Notes: generated by a model from the letters alone, not told the origin. A DNA stretch of 64,000 bases from Acorus gramineus (GCA_030737835.1 CM060854.1:20601356-20665355); one strand, 5' to 3'; shown: positions 1 to 12,655, counted from the first letter of the stretch. Made by a program: numbers and translations.

Positions 1-317
1 AGAACACATCCTTTAAATTTGGGGACTAAAACCAAAATATGAAGAAGTGAGGGATCGATCATTAAATCATATAGTTTATGGGAACTTAAAAATAAAAAAC
101 CGTTAAAGAAAACAAACAACAACAAGATAAATAATTGTATTGCAAAAGGTGAAATATTTCATCAAAATAAATTGAATCCATACGTAACTATATTTTTCAA
201 ATCATGTTATATATACTAGATTGGTGGGAAGTTGTAGAAGTGATTGCAATAATGACAGAGTGTATCACCACCGATTGGAAAAACATTACGCTAAACATGA
301 ATCACTTTATGCAGATA
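1..317. other. AT-rich intergenic sequence, nothing recognised
   Basis: This stretch has no long open frame, no tRNA-like fold and no recognisable transposon end. It leads into the left arm of the fold-back repeat that follows. Confidence 0.5.
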
Positions 318-1252
318 TTGAAATCCTTATAAACAGTCATAAAAATAAATTAGTCCCTGTAAAAGATAAAATTGCCCTTAAAAGACTTTTACATTAAATT
401 GTGTACACATTGCAGTCCCTATAAACAATCATAAAAACAAATTAGTCACTGCAGAAGATAAAATTGCCCCTAAAAGACTTTTACATTTAATTGGATAGAC
501 ATTAAAGTCCTTAAAGACAATTGTAAAGATAAATTGGTCCCTGTAAAAGACAAAAATGCCCCTAAATGATTTTTACATTTAATTGTGTAGACATTATAGT
601 CTGTATAAACAATCATAATGACAAATAATATAATTTATTTATTTTTTTATCTTCTATCCTATCGCTCACACTCCACTTGAACAAGTAATGAATAATGCTC
701 TTTTTTTAAAAGTGTTTGCTTGCTTTGAATATACCTTCCTAGATACATAATTTTTTACAAAATTTGTTTATTTACATTCGGAGAGAATTTTAATAAACCC
801 ATGCCACTTTTTTTACTTCCCTACAAACAAAAGGGTAAAAACAATGCATCATACGGGTTAAAATATTTTTTTACGTCCAAATTGGGATCTTCAGGTGGAG
901 TGTGAGTGATAGGATAAAAGATGAAAAAATAAATTAAAAAATTATATTATTTGTCTTTATGATTGTTTATAAGGACTATAATGTCTATACAGTTAAATGT
1001 AAAAACCATTCAGGGGTATTTTTGTCTTTTACAATGACCAATTTGTTTTTACGATTATTTATAAGGACTGTAATGTCTATCCAATTAAATGTAAAAGTAT
1101 TTCAGAGGTAATTTTATCTTTTGCGGGGATTAATTTATCTTTATGATTGTTAGGGACTGCAATGTGTACACAATTTAACGTAAAAGTCTTTCACGGGCAA
1201 TTTTATCTTTTGCAGGGACTAATTTGTCTTTATGACTGTTTATAAGGACTTC
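318..1252. repeat. Fold-back element with arms built from ~92-bp tandem subrepeats
   Basis: The left arm (about 318-690) and right arm (about 880-1252) are reverse complements of each other, with symmetry centred near 785 and a spacer of roughly 190 bp. Each arm holds at least three copies of a ~92-bp unit, seen as 'tagtcc(c)tgt' at 351, a variant at 443 and another at 535. Variant bases inside the units are mirrored in order between arms. For example, the unit carrying gtgtacacattgcagtccc near 400 has its complement near 1150, and the ggatagacatt variant near 492 has its complement near 1080. The arms are therefore a colinear inverted duplication, not independent arrays. There is no coding capacity. 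A transcript could form a hairpin of about 370 bp. Confidence 0.75.
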
Positions 1253-1587
1253 AATGTCTACACAGTTACATGTGATGGAATATTCTGAAATATTCCGTTA
1301 AGTTTGGATGAAAATTTAACTCAAGGATGATAATTGGATTTTTTCTAAGTTTTCAGAGACTCGTACGTCAATCACAATTTTAATAGAGACTTATATAGGT
1401 TTTCTCATGTTTGTAGAGACTTAAATACATTTAACCCTACTATATATACACAATTTTTTTGAAATTATAATCCCACACCCTCATTTCTCTGTCTTCACTC
1501 CCTACCCCCGCCTTCACCACCACCGCCTTCTTCATCGCACCACCACCAACCCCACCTCTTTGTCCTCCACGATGGTCTTCGAAACAA

Positions 1588-1609
1588 CCCCCCCCCCCCC
1601 CCCCCCCCC
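1588..1609. repeat. 22-nt poly-C homopolymer
   Basis: An uninterrupted run of 22 cytosines sits just before a GC-rich stretch (1628-1690) that resembles an hAT terminus (cctagggccccttc followed by aaaagggccccc). The length of such runs is unreliable in most assemblies. Confidence 0.8.
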
Positions 1610-2695
1610 TCCTCCAGACCCGGCCCACGGTGTATGCTGCATAGGTGGCCGCCTAGGGCCCCTTCACAAAAAGGGCCCCCAAAATTCAGGAAAAAAAATA
1701 TTGAGTGTTTTTAAATTAAAATAATATTTTTTTCAAATTTGAACATATTCATAATTTTTTTTGTTTTTAAATTTATAATTATAATTTCAAAAATTGATGG
1801 ACAAGTAATTTTTTTATTATTTTAAAAAAATTATCCATTTCTTTTTTTCTTTTTATTCTAATTTATCTGTTTAATAGGAATTTATCTTTTTATGAAGAAA
1901 ATGTTCAATTCTATCATACATGAATAAATCCCATGATTTAAGGATTGTTTTGTTGTTGTTTATATTAATTTAAAAAGAAAATCTATACAATCGATTTACT
2001 TTTTTGAATAACTTATATTTTTCATTTTATATTTTTGGTTTTTTTTCTTTTTACTATTTTTTTTACATGTATGTGTTTTTAATTATTTTTTTACTTTGTT
2101 ATTTATGTTTCTTTGTTTCTATTTTACAGATTTTTGTTGTTTTTAACGCTGATTTTCTTTTTTTTTATTGATGCCTTGAATTTCTTATAAGCACTATGTG
2201 AAACAATTTTTCTTTTCTTATTTTAACATTAACTAAAAAATTTAATTGTTCGTTAAACTGTAACCTTCATTAAATCTGGTATCTATGGTCAAACACAGTG
2301 AATAGTTCCCCCTTCCCCCTGTTTTTCATATGATATATCTATGGTGGTTAACAATTTTTTAGATAGTATGTAAAGGAAGTCAAATTTTATTGACTTGTAA
2401 GCATGATTTATTTTTACTGTTTAGGTTAACATGATTTATGTTTACTTATTAACTTAGTAATGCATTGTAGTTGATTTGTTCTGGACAATTAACTGATTAA
2501 TTTTTAGATAGTATGTAAAGAAAACCAAATGGATTTTTCATATTAATGCCACTCATCCAAATAATTATTATGTATGGAAGTAAATTTTTTGTTGATTTTG
2601 TTAGACTAGCTGATTTTTGTGTTTATGTGTTGAAATATCTGAACCTACTGCAATTAATGAACATGTTTATTGGGGTTGAGGACAATGTTGAGTTA

Positions 2696-2968
2696 ACTTC
2701 TAATAAAAGGAAGTTGACATCTGGAGTTTGGTTAGAGTTTGATAAAGTTATCAAGGTGAATGGAGCGTAATATGCAAAATATAAATATTGCAAGGAGGAG
2801 TTAACCGGATCAAGTGTTAGTGACACTTCACATCTTAAGAAACATTTGGTCAGATGTAATGGTCGAACTTATAGAACCATGAGCCAACAAATGTTTTGGT
2901 TGGTTAGTGAGAATGGATTTTACATGTACATGATTGGTGGGGGAAAGATGGTTAGTGGGTTCAATGAT
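2696..2968 (+). pseudogene. Degenerate BED zinc finger from an hAT-type transposase
   Basis: Reading one frame through the stop codon at 2768-2770 gives a BED-finger-like stretch. It has KRKLTSGVWLEFDKV before the stop, then a YKYC segment and an HLKKHLVRC segment after it. In BED fingers the pattern is C-x2-C followed by H-x-x-x-H/C. Here the first cysteine is replaced by tyrosine and the preceding codon position is a stop, so the finger cannot bind zinc. BED fingers are typical of the N terminus of plant hAT transposases (the RICESLEEPER/Tam3 group). No catalytic domain follows, because the frame runs into a MITE at 2985. This is a small relic, possibly linked to the hAT-like GC-rich end at 1628-1690. 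Confidence 0.6.
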
Positions 2969-2984
2969 TTAAACCAAAGCATAA

Positions 2985-3480
2985 AGTGTTAAAGGCATCG
3001 AAGTCCTCGCAAACATGGGTAATCCCATATAAGTCATTATCAAAGTTGGGGCAGACATATAAGTCCTTGAAAACTTACAAAAACCCATATACAACCCTTG
3101 TTTCAACAAAAAATAATCCTAACCCAATCTATCATACTTAACCTTAACATATAACCATGAAATAATTAAATTATCCTAAAAATTTTAACCATTATCAATC
3201 AATAATACTTCAAAGGAAATGAAAGAAACATAAAAAGCCTTACAAGGATAATTTGATCTTTACATGGACTAATTTGTTTTTATGATTATTCATGGAGACT
3301 ATAATGTGTACATAATTACATCGTGATAAAATATTCTATTAAATTTGAATAAAATTTTAACTCAAAGATAATAATTAATTTTTTGTAAATTTTAAAGAAC
3401 TCATGTGACTACAACAACTTTTACATAGACTTATATGAAATTATTCATATTTGTAGGGATGTAAATGTAACTCAGCGATA
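2985..3480. repeat. MITE-like inverted repeat, second copy of the sequence at 1190-1440
   Basis: The left arm (about 2995-3090, containing catataagtc repeats) is complementary to the right arm (about 3390-3470). Positions 3240-3475 also match 1190-1440 in the same orientation, with the same word order (gactaatttg, then ttatgattatt, ctcaaagataataatt and gacttatat). The region is therefore another member of the family that borders the fold-back element at 318-1252. It ends about 170 bp before the promoter elements of the CHY-RING gene. Confidence 0.6.
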
Positions 3481-3656
3481 GTATCTGGGTGACCCCGAAT
3501 TTCTTCGTTCCAAAAAAAATCTACGTGCCTGCTATGACACGTTGACACGCGGAAACGTCCATCTCTCGAGATAAGCCGTCCCACCGTCCATCACATGGAG
3601 CTCCCCAAATCAACGGTGACCAACATCCATTTCCGTGGTCCATAATCCTCCCAACC

Positions 3657-3799
3657 GACACGTCACATGCACGTGACAGCGACCCCTGACTCGTCATCAG
3701 AACTCTTTATACGCAGATGGCATTTCCGTAAATTCTGAGCGAAAACCGATACGAACAACACGCGAACCCTCTCGAACCCCCCGAACCCCCTATAAAAGG
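3657..3799 (+). promoter_or_regulatory. Core promoter of the CHY-RING gene: TATA box with ACGT elements
   Basis: A strong TATA box, tataaaagg, lies at 3791-3799, which places transcription initiation near 3822. Upstream are an ACGTCA element (3660-3665) and a G-box CACGTGAC (3670-3677), together within gtcacatgcacgtgac, which is close to palindromic. A bZIP-like tgactcgtcatca lies near 3687-3699. In plants such ACGT elements bind bZIP and bHLH factors and are common in light- and ABA-responsive promoters. The motif spacing is seen directly; the regulatory meaning is inferred. Confidence 0.6.
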
Positions 3800-3821
3800 C
3801 CTCCGTTTTGTATTTTTTATT

Positions 3822-6800
3822 TTTCAGATCAAAAAAAGTGAAGCGAAAGTGAAGGCTGTACGATCGCGGGATCAGAAAAAACCATCGTATCTGCGAAGTT
3901 CGTTTGGTTTTCATAGATAGATTTGTTGTTTTTTCGATCAAATCATTGTTTTGCCTTTTTTCGATTCTGGAATTCGTTTGAAATCTGTTGCTTTAGCCGT
4001 TGAGGTTTCTGGTTTTAGCAAGGGAATCTAGGTAGGGTTTTTTCGGGTTCGGTTTGATTTATTTTTTAAAAAAAAAAATTGATTTTTTTTTTGTGTTTGT
4101 TTTGAATTGATTGGGTTCAGATTAGGTTGTGTTGTTTGATGAATAGGGTTAATGGTTTGAAATGATGTGCGTTTGTTGGAATCGTATGTTTTTATGTTTG
4201 TTTTGAATTAAATGAGATGAGATTAGTGTATGTTGTGTATCATTGCTTTGCATTCTTTTGAAATTGTTTGCGATGGCGTGTTTAGAGCGTGCCTGAGAGT
4301 TGAAGAGTATGTGGTTTTGTTTAGATTCATGAAAGTTTGAGTAGGCACACGTAAAATTAGGCGGAAGCGGAACTGCTTAGCTAGCTTGGCTATGTAGATA
4401 GGATTTAGGGCGGCGTATTTGATTCATTTGGTTTTAGTGGGATCTATTTTAGTGTTCAATATAATTGCTTAGACGCTATTGTTAGTGGATATGAAGGTGA
4501 CTTAGGAGCTGTACATTTGGTTTGGACTAGATTGGAGATGAAGGGTGAAGTGGTGGTCGGTCGGCATATTGAGTGGGAGAAATTTGGGTTCCCAATAGAT
4601 GAGTTTGAATTGAATATGTTTTAATGGACTGCTTGAGTTTGGGTCATCTTTATTTTTTTATTCCATGTTGATTTACATGCAATTCCGGACTGGGTCATTG
4701 TTGTTGAATAATGAATTAAAAAAGTGGGAAGGGGTGACATAGTTTTAGGTTCGCAATATGTTGTTTATCTCCTAATTTGTTACTCTAGATCTTGGACCCC
4801 TAGCTGGATCCATAAGGCTGACCCCAGATTGCGAAGATGAGCTTTTATTTGTTGTTAATGGTTTATGGTACTCATTACTCAGCAGGTGGCATTCATAGTA
4901 AGATTGCTTTATTATTTGTTTGTCAGACATGGGTTTGTTACTGGTGGTATTGCATCTTTGGAAAGGGTCCAGAATTATAATTTATAGTTCTTATGGTTCT
5001 GGTTTAATATAATATATTGGTTGAAGGCAGTTGCATAAGCATTTGATGCTAATATTCCTTCCAACTAATTAGGGTATTAGAATATTTTAAACTATTATTA
5101 TTAAGTAATCATGCGATTGAATTCTATCATAAAGTGACTGCTTTGATAAATCATTTAAAAAAAATTAATGTGGAAGTTTTGATTAGGAGAAGAAAGGTTT
5201 CCTGGAAACTATAATCACCCTGAACCTATTGGGTATTGGTTAGTCAGCACCAGTGTGGAATAGGTATTAAGTCTTCATGTCGTTTATCTTCTTCCTTGAA
5301 CCTAGCACACCAAACTATCATTCAATGCATATTATGTTTATGCAGTTTGTTTTTTGGGGTGTTTGGGCTCACAAGGATCAGCCTTCAAAAATTCTTGATC
5401 AAAAGTAAGTAAATATTGTAGCTTGCGACTACCGATATTCTTCATTAATTGTTATTTTTATTTTGTTTTTGTTTGTGTGCCTGGGACATCTAACTTCACT
5501 GAGCCCAAGTCAACAAGTGACCATGTAGATTTACCTCATTGGTTGCCTTTTTTAGGAATTTGCATCAGTCTCTTTTAGCAACAGGCAGTGTTTTTTAGTT
5601 TTAGCCTTGGCATTTTTCACGTTGAATTTAGATTTGGTTAATTGACATTTGAGATTACAGTTGAGATCAATGGGCACTCATCCAAAAGTGGGCTGATCTT
5701 TAGATCTATGTCATTAGGAATTTACAACTATTTGAATTGGATTCTTAAGGAGCATCTGTTCTGTTGTATATTTTTCCAACACATGGTATCGCATGTAGTT
5801 GTCATGGGAAAATGTGTTGTTCCTATATCGAAACCTCAACTTACTACTCTTAAAAGTGATGATTACTTCATTTCAGCCTTTTACCCATTCTTGTTATGGA
5901 GAATCAACCTTCTCTTGTTGATCCATTTCTCTTACATCAGAGAATACGTACTTAGACTTTCAGATTTAGACAACTCTTTCCGCCCCTCTTTTTCTGTTTC
6001 TGTAGCTGGAAGCCCAATATCAAGTCTAACCCCACTTTGCAGTCAGTCAACATGCATCAATGCAAATTTCATAGACAGGTCTGAAGGGTTAATAACTTCT
6101 AATGGCTGTATCCTAATTTATCTATATTGAGGTAGATGCCTAAACTTCAATGCAATTATATTATATAACTATTAATTATTGATAGATGAGGTCATGATGA
6201 TTGGTGAAGTACTGCGTCCATCATTCATGTCATGCAGGGTACAGAAAATATTTTGCAGGTTTATTATTAATATTTTTTACCAGTTACTGGTGTTCTGGAT
6301 GTTGAAGTTTTGTATAATCAGTGGCATGTTTTTGTGGTATCTGAGTCTCAACTCAAACTGCCAAGTAGTACAAGTGGTGGAGGAAGTGAAACAATTAAAT
6401 GTGGATGTTGTGGGAACCGAAGGATGGTGTTTATTAAAAATCATTTCAACTAAAATACTGTGAAGATGGATGGAGTGAACTGCTAACTGAGTAGGCCAGA
6501 TATGTCATACGGGGCTTGCATCGGTACCTTCTCCAATCTTATGCAGCGGCTACTGGGTATGCACGCTGGCTGATTATCACTTATCAGGAAGGGGAAAAGG
6601 AAGCGAAATGGTTCCAGGTAAACCTCCATGAGGAATAATATCCAGAGATTGGGAATAAGGGAGATTTATGGTTGTTATTACAGTGGAGTGTCGTTGCCCG
6701 AAGTGAGAAAAGAAGAGTAGGAGTCGTCTGCTGAGGAGGCCTAGCACATTTTGCCAGACCTAAGGGGTCCTCAAGACAGTATCTTCTATGATCTTATGAA

Positions 6801-7279
6801 AAATTCCCCTGTAGTTTTCTTTGTTTTTCTTTTTCGCGCTTGATGTTGTGATATGTTATTCTTACCAGAAATGAGGGTGAATCTGTTGCTGCTGGACACT
6901 TTGTTGGATTTCATTTTCAGACTTCTTCAAGTGAACGTGAATTAGTTGTACCTGGCTGGCGATTCAGAGTGCCTTATTGCAGCAATAGGACTATTATATG
7001 AAGTTTTTTTAATAGATCTGTTTGTTCTGATGTTCCAATTCTGGGAGTTAATGCAAAACTGGAGCTGACATTTCTTCAGTGTTGTACTTGCTGATTTGAA
7101 TTGGACTGCAGAAGTGTTCAACAAAGCAACAGTATCATGTGGTGTTTGCCTGGTTGATCGGTGACTAAATGCTTTGTGCGTTTAGAACTTTTATCCCTAA
7201 ACATGTATCTTCATGCAGGCATATTGATCTATTGGTTGCTCCACTTAGTTAGCAGCAGAAGCGTAACATCAAGTATTCA
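3822..7279 (+). other. Non-coding leader of the CHY-RING gene with long 5' UTR intron(s)
   Basis: The first exon probably runs from about 3822 to 4031, ending ctag before gtaggg. The exon that carries the start codon begins at 7219 after ttcatgcag. Between them are 3.2 kb of T-rich intron with no conserved coding. A small alternative leader exon is possible at 5346-5404, with tatgcag before it and gtaagt after it. A further donor-like cag/gtaaac occurs at 6617. The 162-codon open frame at 5642-6130 lies wholly inside this intron and resembles no family I know. Confidence 0.5.
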
Positions 7280-10200
7280 ATGGGAGCAAATGATTGTGAA
7301 ACTCTTGGTTGTGGGGAGGAGGGAACTGAAAAGATCACCTGTCAAAGTGAGGAGATGCATCGTGGTTCCTTATGCTCTGTCAGGTCAAGTATATGTGACG
7401 AGTCAGAGGGGACTAAGGAAGCAGTTTGCCAAAGCAAGGAAATATCTGCCAGTGCATCATGCCATCTGGGGCCGAGTGAAGACTGCTCAATCGCGGAAGA
7501 AAGCAGAAATGCTATGAATGCCACAGATAGTGAGAGACTTGAAAGAGGGCATCTTTTGTATGGGTATGATAATTTTCATTTCATATATTTTTTGTCTATA
7601 TTTTTAATATATCTTTTCTTGTTTCTTGACTTGACCTATTGTCCATGATAGGTGTCATCATTATAGGCGTAGGTGCCGCATCCGGGCTCCTTGTTGCAAT
7701 GAGATCTTTGACTGCCGACATTGTCACAACGAGGCAAAGGTGCGCTAATCATTAAATGCTCTATTTATAAAGAAGAAAAAAAATAACAATTCTCTATCTT
7801 TTTCCAGGAATCCTGTGGTAGATCTGTCTGTTTTTATTTATTTATTTTTGTTGTTGCTGTTTCCATTTTCCCCAATTTTTCTTGGTTGGATCTGCATTCT
7901 TGTGGGGTATGCATGTATGCAATGTGGTATCTATTAGATCAGTTGTACCTAGTATATTGGACTAAATATGTGGAAAAAATATCTGTTTTAAGGAGTTGGA
8001 TTGTTGTCACACTTTGCTGATTGAAGCATGTATCACTGCTGGTTCACTTGCATCTGATTATCTGACTCACACTTTACTGACACCAATGTCTCCTGTGGTA
8101 GCTCTTCTGGGAGGTGGAGGGTATGTAACTTTAGGTAGACATTTATTGACACTGAACCCAAGAAAGCTAACATGAAAAAGTAATAGTTTAGTTTACCTAT
8201 AATGTTGGACCTTTTCTCCATGTTGTACTTTTTAAGCTAAGAGATATAATAGCTGGTTGTGTCAATTTTTACGATTTCAAAAGAGAGGTAATTCATGCAT
8301 TTTGCAACTCGGTCTAATTAATAAATGTTAGTATGATTGTGGCTTAAATTTACAATTCAAAACATCATATTGTTGTGGCCTTGTGTTCTTCTCTGTTGTA
8401 CAACCCACCAGACTTTTTCTTCTTTGGTGATGGCATTGCCATTGTGAATGTTTTCCTCAAGAGATACTGAAAAGAGAGAGTGCATAAGCATTTGAATGTC
8501 ATTGCTAACATAGTTTTCATGTGGCAGAACTCTATTAAAGTTAAAAGCATGGACAGGCATGATCTTCCTCGTCATGAAGTGCAACAAGTGTGTGCCATCG
8601 TCCCCCTTGTAATTTAAATTTTGTATGGTTCCATCTGTACTGAAATTTACAAGTCCCACACTGCAAATGTGTTTGTTTCTCAGGTCATATGTTCTCTCTG
8701 TGGCACCGAGCAGGAGGTCAGTCTCAAAACTCTTGGCTTGCATGTTATCATTAGTAATAAAGACAGTCAAGCAGCAGTGAAGGCACATTATTTCTACAGA
8801 TAATGCTTGACGTTCTTATTTTTCAAATTCGTCCAGATCTTGAATGGTTTTACTTTCTTTTTATTTAATTTAATTTAACTTTTTTTTTTGGCTGATGAGA
8901 GAAATTTGAACATCGTCTTTCTAACTTCTGAGAGCTGGTAAATTTATTTATTTTTTTAAATGAGGGAACGAGAGAATCATTCACCACAAGTCTATATTTT
9001 TGAAAATGCCTTTGTCACATCAACATGTTAAATGGTTGGCTGGATGCACCAAAAGCTTATTCTTGAAAGTCATATTAGGAAATATTCATTCTGCAATGTT
9101 GGAGCCATTTGCCTATTGGAGAACCCTCTGATTGCATCTGTATTTAGGAATTCAATTGTCAGTGAGACTGTGTGATACATGTGCTTTCATTTACACCATG
9201 TTGTAGTATTAGATCTGTTCTGTTGAACTGAGTGATAGATTGAGATCAGTTGTTTCTATTTCCAGGTCCAACAAGTCTGCATCAATTGTGGTGTTTGTAT
9301 GGGGAAATATTTCTGCAGCACATGCAAGTTGTTCGATGATGTGAGTACAAAAATTGCACGTTTTCCATTTCTTGTTCTCTCGTGGATCAGAGTGCTATTT
9401 TCAAATGCATGCATCTCTTAACATTATTTACTCCAATTTGCAGACATCGAAAAAACAGTACCATTGCAATGGGTGTGGAATTTGCAGGTATGTTTCAGAT
9501 GTATGGTTTCTGTGTGAAGTAAAAAGATCTACTATGCATCCTCTTAAGCGGGTGTTTCTTTTAGAATAGATATTTCATTTATTTGTCTGTTTGGAAGTAA
9601 AAGAAAAAATCCCCATCCTTGGTTATGTCCTGTGATTGTCATTGATGAGTGTGAGGCCCTGTGTAGATATGCTTTGACCTCTGTGTTATTATTCCACAAT
9701 TTCTTGTTTTCTGACATGGATCTAATGTTCATTGCAGAATTGGGGGGCGGGAGAACTTTTTTCATTGTTTCAAATGTGGTGAGCGCTATATATTCTGAAA
9801 TGTTAATACTTTTTTTGTGATTTTTGTTTTTGGTTCAGTTACTCCTACATATAAGAATCAATATAAACCACATAGTCCTTTGTTTGTCTGGCTATTTATG
9901 CTGTGAATTGAGGATTGCCTTTGCAATATTGTGCTGTATAATACCTCACACATGTATGGCCTCATCGATCATGATCTTCACTGCAAGATGTCTATGTTTG
10001 GCTTTCTGATTGACTAGATTAACATAATTATAATATTTTTGAAATTTTACATTGTCTTGTAATTTCAGTGCTTGTATACTTCCTGCATCTTAGGTAATGG
10101 TGGCCTGTATGGTCTTCATCCCTGCTATGTACATGTTCATCACCCACCAGTAGTTTAAAAGCACTGCTATACTCTGATTTGACTGTTGATATAGGTAAAT

Positions 10201-11114
10201 CAGGAGTGTGTGCACAATTTTCATGCACATGTTTGAGTGCTTCTCACTCTCCCTCTCACTTTTGGATTTATTGAAGGTTGTTGCTACTCGGTTCTTTTAA
10301 AGAACAGTCATTCTTGTGTGGAAAGAGCTATGCATCATGATTGCCCTGTCTGCTTTGAGGTGATTCTCTGTCTCTAAAAATATGTGGGTGTATATTTATT
10401 TATCTGTCTATACATATAGTATAATTTGTGGTATTTATATATATGTGATTGCAGTATCTCTTTGAATCAACAAATGATGTCAGTGTATTGCCATGTGGGC
10501 ACACCATCCACGTGAAATGCTTGAAAGAAATGCAGCAACACTTGCAGTAAGTGATTTCTTGTACTTGAATTTTTTCATCTATTAATCGAATACATTTAAA
10601 ATATGTGATAAACCTCATGGTGGTGAATTTCCCCCAGGTATGCATGCCCTCTATGCTCCAAGTCAGTCTGTGACATGTCAAAGGTGTGGGAAATGATGGA
10701 CATGGAGGTGGCGGCAACACCAATTCCAGAAGTTTATCAAAATAGAATGGTCTGTTATTCCTTCTCTGCTCATATTTATCTGAAAACTTTCTTTTGAATC
10801 TGTATGAGAAGATTTGACAAATGGACAAAGCTCAGTCGCATGAGCATCTGAATTAGTCAAATATATTTAGGTGGTTTGATATGATGATAGACCAAGAAAA
10901 GCTGATTTCCTGTTGAACTCACTCCAATTATTCACACTTTATACAAAATGAACTTTTCTTTTATCTTAAATTTTAACCATGCAACTCATCGTATTACGTG
11001 TTTGTGCAGGTGTCAATACTCTGCAACGACTGTGGAGCAATCTCAACAGTCCAGTTCCATGTCCTCGCGCAGAAGTGTCTTAAATGCAAGTCATACAACA
11101 CTCGACAGATGTAA
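7280..11114 (+). CDS. RING-H2 and CHY zinc finger E3 ubiquitin ligase (RCHY1/MIEL1/CHYR1-like)
   Basis: Eleven coding exons: 7280-7563, 7652-7739, 8528-8587, 8684-8716, 9266-9340, 9444-9487, 9738-9778, 10277-10359, 10455-10546, 10638-10749 and 11010-11114. All have GT-AG borders, and together they encode 338 residues. Residues 95 onward form a CHY-type zinc finger ([24 protein letters not shown]) and a CTCHY region (CNGCGIC, FHCFKC). A RING-H2 follows with C231, C234, C250, H252, H255, C258, C270 and C273. A C-terminal zinc ribbon has C309, C312, H321, C327 and C330. Every zinc ligand I expect is present, so the gene looks functional. Plant relatives are cytosolic/nuclear E3 ligases that act in ABA, drought and MYB-turnover pathways; substrate specificity cannot be read here. 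The first ~90 residues are acidic and Ser/Cys-rich, lie outside the conserved domains and depend on the ATG at 7280. Exon 4 is only 33 nt. Likely poly(A) signals are the aataaa near 11203 and A-rich sites near 11640. Confidence 0.93.
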
Positions 11115-11835
11115 TTCTCGAAGTTGCTCACCTCGCACTGGCTCTGCTCGAAGAGAGGAAAAAAAAAATTCAATTCTCTAAGCTACTTTGATCAGTGAAA
11201 TAAATAAAGAGATGCTGAAGGTGGTGCATGTGGATGAACTTCCCTGGTTTATGTGCCTCCTGTTGTTTCCCAGCTCCCCCATCCATTCATTTTTCTATTT
11301 CTCTCTCTATATGATGGTCTCCAGCATTCATTCCACTGCAGTCATATGTTTAGTTTCTGTGTTGCTGGAGTGACTTGAAATCTTTGATTGCTTCATGAAT
11401 TCATGAGTGCTATCCAAAGATTATTATATGCTTGTGGCCTAGTATCTCGATAGGAAATATATGTAAGGCATTGTGTGGATGTCATGAATCCATTCGAAAC
11501 GTGGTTAACAAGGTTTGCCTCTTCTTTTGTGGTTATGCACTCAGCACTCCCAGCCGTTTATATGTAGTAATAGTAAAGTATATGTTATGTTATCTATTAT
11601 GTTATTGCAGTATGTTTTGTACTATCGAAATGTATGAAAATAAAAATATTGTTTATATTTTCAAAGAAAATAGTGTAATTTAGTGTGGATTTCATAATTT
11701 ATAACAGCATATCATCTTTCCTTCAACGGCCGAGTAGTTTTGTCTTCCGTTTGGTGCAAATTTGGGTAATGCAACGTGACATCTTTTTTGAACTCTTCGC
11801 ATGTTTGGGCGTGTTTATCTGTACCAAGTCTTTTT

Positions 11836-12655
11836 TTACCCCACTAATAAAAAAAAAAAAACACAAGGGTGTGTTTTCTATTTTCACCGATTCGGTCAGG
11901 TCGATTAAACTTGGTCGTTATTTTAAGTTTTGAATCGAATTTGATCGTTATTTCATATTTTGAGCGATCTAATTTGGTTGTCATTTCAGGTTTCAGGCGA
12001 CCGAACTTAGTCGAAGAGAATTTGTAATAAAGTTTTTAATTTTTTTTATTGGAAACTTAATCACATGACGTGTATCCTCATTGGATCTTTCATACCACTT
12101 CAAGTCTGAATTGTAATGTAGGGAGAATCAATTATTATTCTTAATTGTAGAACATAAGAATAAATTTTTTACATAAGTGACGGACAAATTTTTAAAAGCT
12201 AAATATAAAATGTATTTGGATCAACTTGTAGGTTTTTTTTGTTTTTAAATAAAGAATCCGCTTAACTACGAATTCAAACGAAGCTTAAAAATGATATATA
12301 TTTGTCTAATAAAATATTTTTCTATAAAAATTTGAATTAATTGAAAGTACACCTACTTACATTTTTTCAGTCCTTTAGCTGTTATTAGAATAAAAGAATA
12401 AATGTAGAATATGATGGATAAACCCAAAAATTTATTTATTTACAAAGAATATGTAAATATAATTTTGGACCCTCTTCGACTAATTTCGGTCGCTCAAAAT
12501 CTGAAATGGCAATCAATTTCGGTCGCCTAAAACCTGAAATGACGACTAAGTTCGGTCGTCCAAAACCTGAAATGGCGACTAAGTTCGATGACTTGGATTG
12601 ATGGAAACAATCAAACACCGTTTTTTTTTTCTTTTTCTTTTTTATGGTGGGTTAA
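11836..12655. repeat. Fold-back element with 33-bp subrepeats in its arms
   Basis: The left arm (11836-12018) and right arm (12472-12655) are reverse complements centred at 12245, separated by a 453-bp AT-rich spacer. The outer ends are ttaccccac-type on the left and gtgggttaa on the right, each followed by an A- or T-run. In the right arm, ttcggtcg recurs at 12485, 12518 and 12551, an exact 33-bp period. The units alternate 'cgaccgaa' with 'tgaaat' words. Because 33 is divisible by three, the minus strand of the right arm reads as an 11-residue repeat, which is fortuitous. I did not find a convincing target-site duplication. Confidence 0.75.

Noticed and set aside
338-620. CRISPR-like spaced repeats
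   Set aside because: The units are contiguous ~92-bp tandem repeats without spacers, in a plant genome; there are no cas genes.
5642-6130. 162-codon open frame in the CHY-RING leader
   Set aside because: It lies inside a 5' UTR intron, shows no conserved domain, and has no splice or promoter context of its own.
10028-10150. Possible extra exon between 9778 and 10277 of the CHY-RING gene
   Set aside because: Joining 9778 directly to 10277 restores the conserved FKCGCCYS reading; sequence between them does not fit the family.
12436-12618. Minus-strand frame with an 11-residue repeat
   Set aside because: It is the 33-bp subrepeat of a fold-back element read in frame, not a repeat protein.
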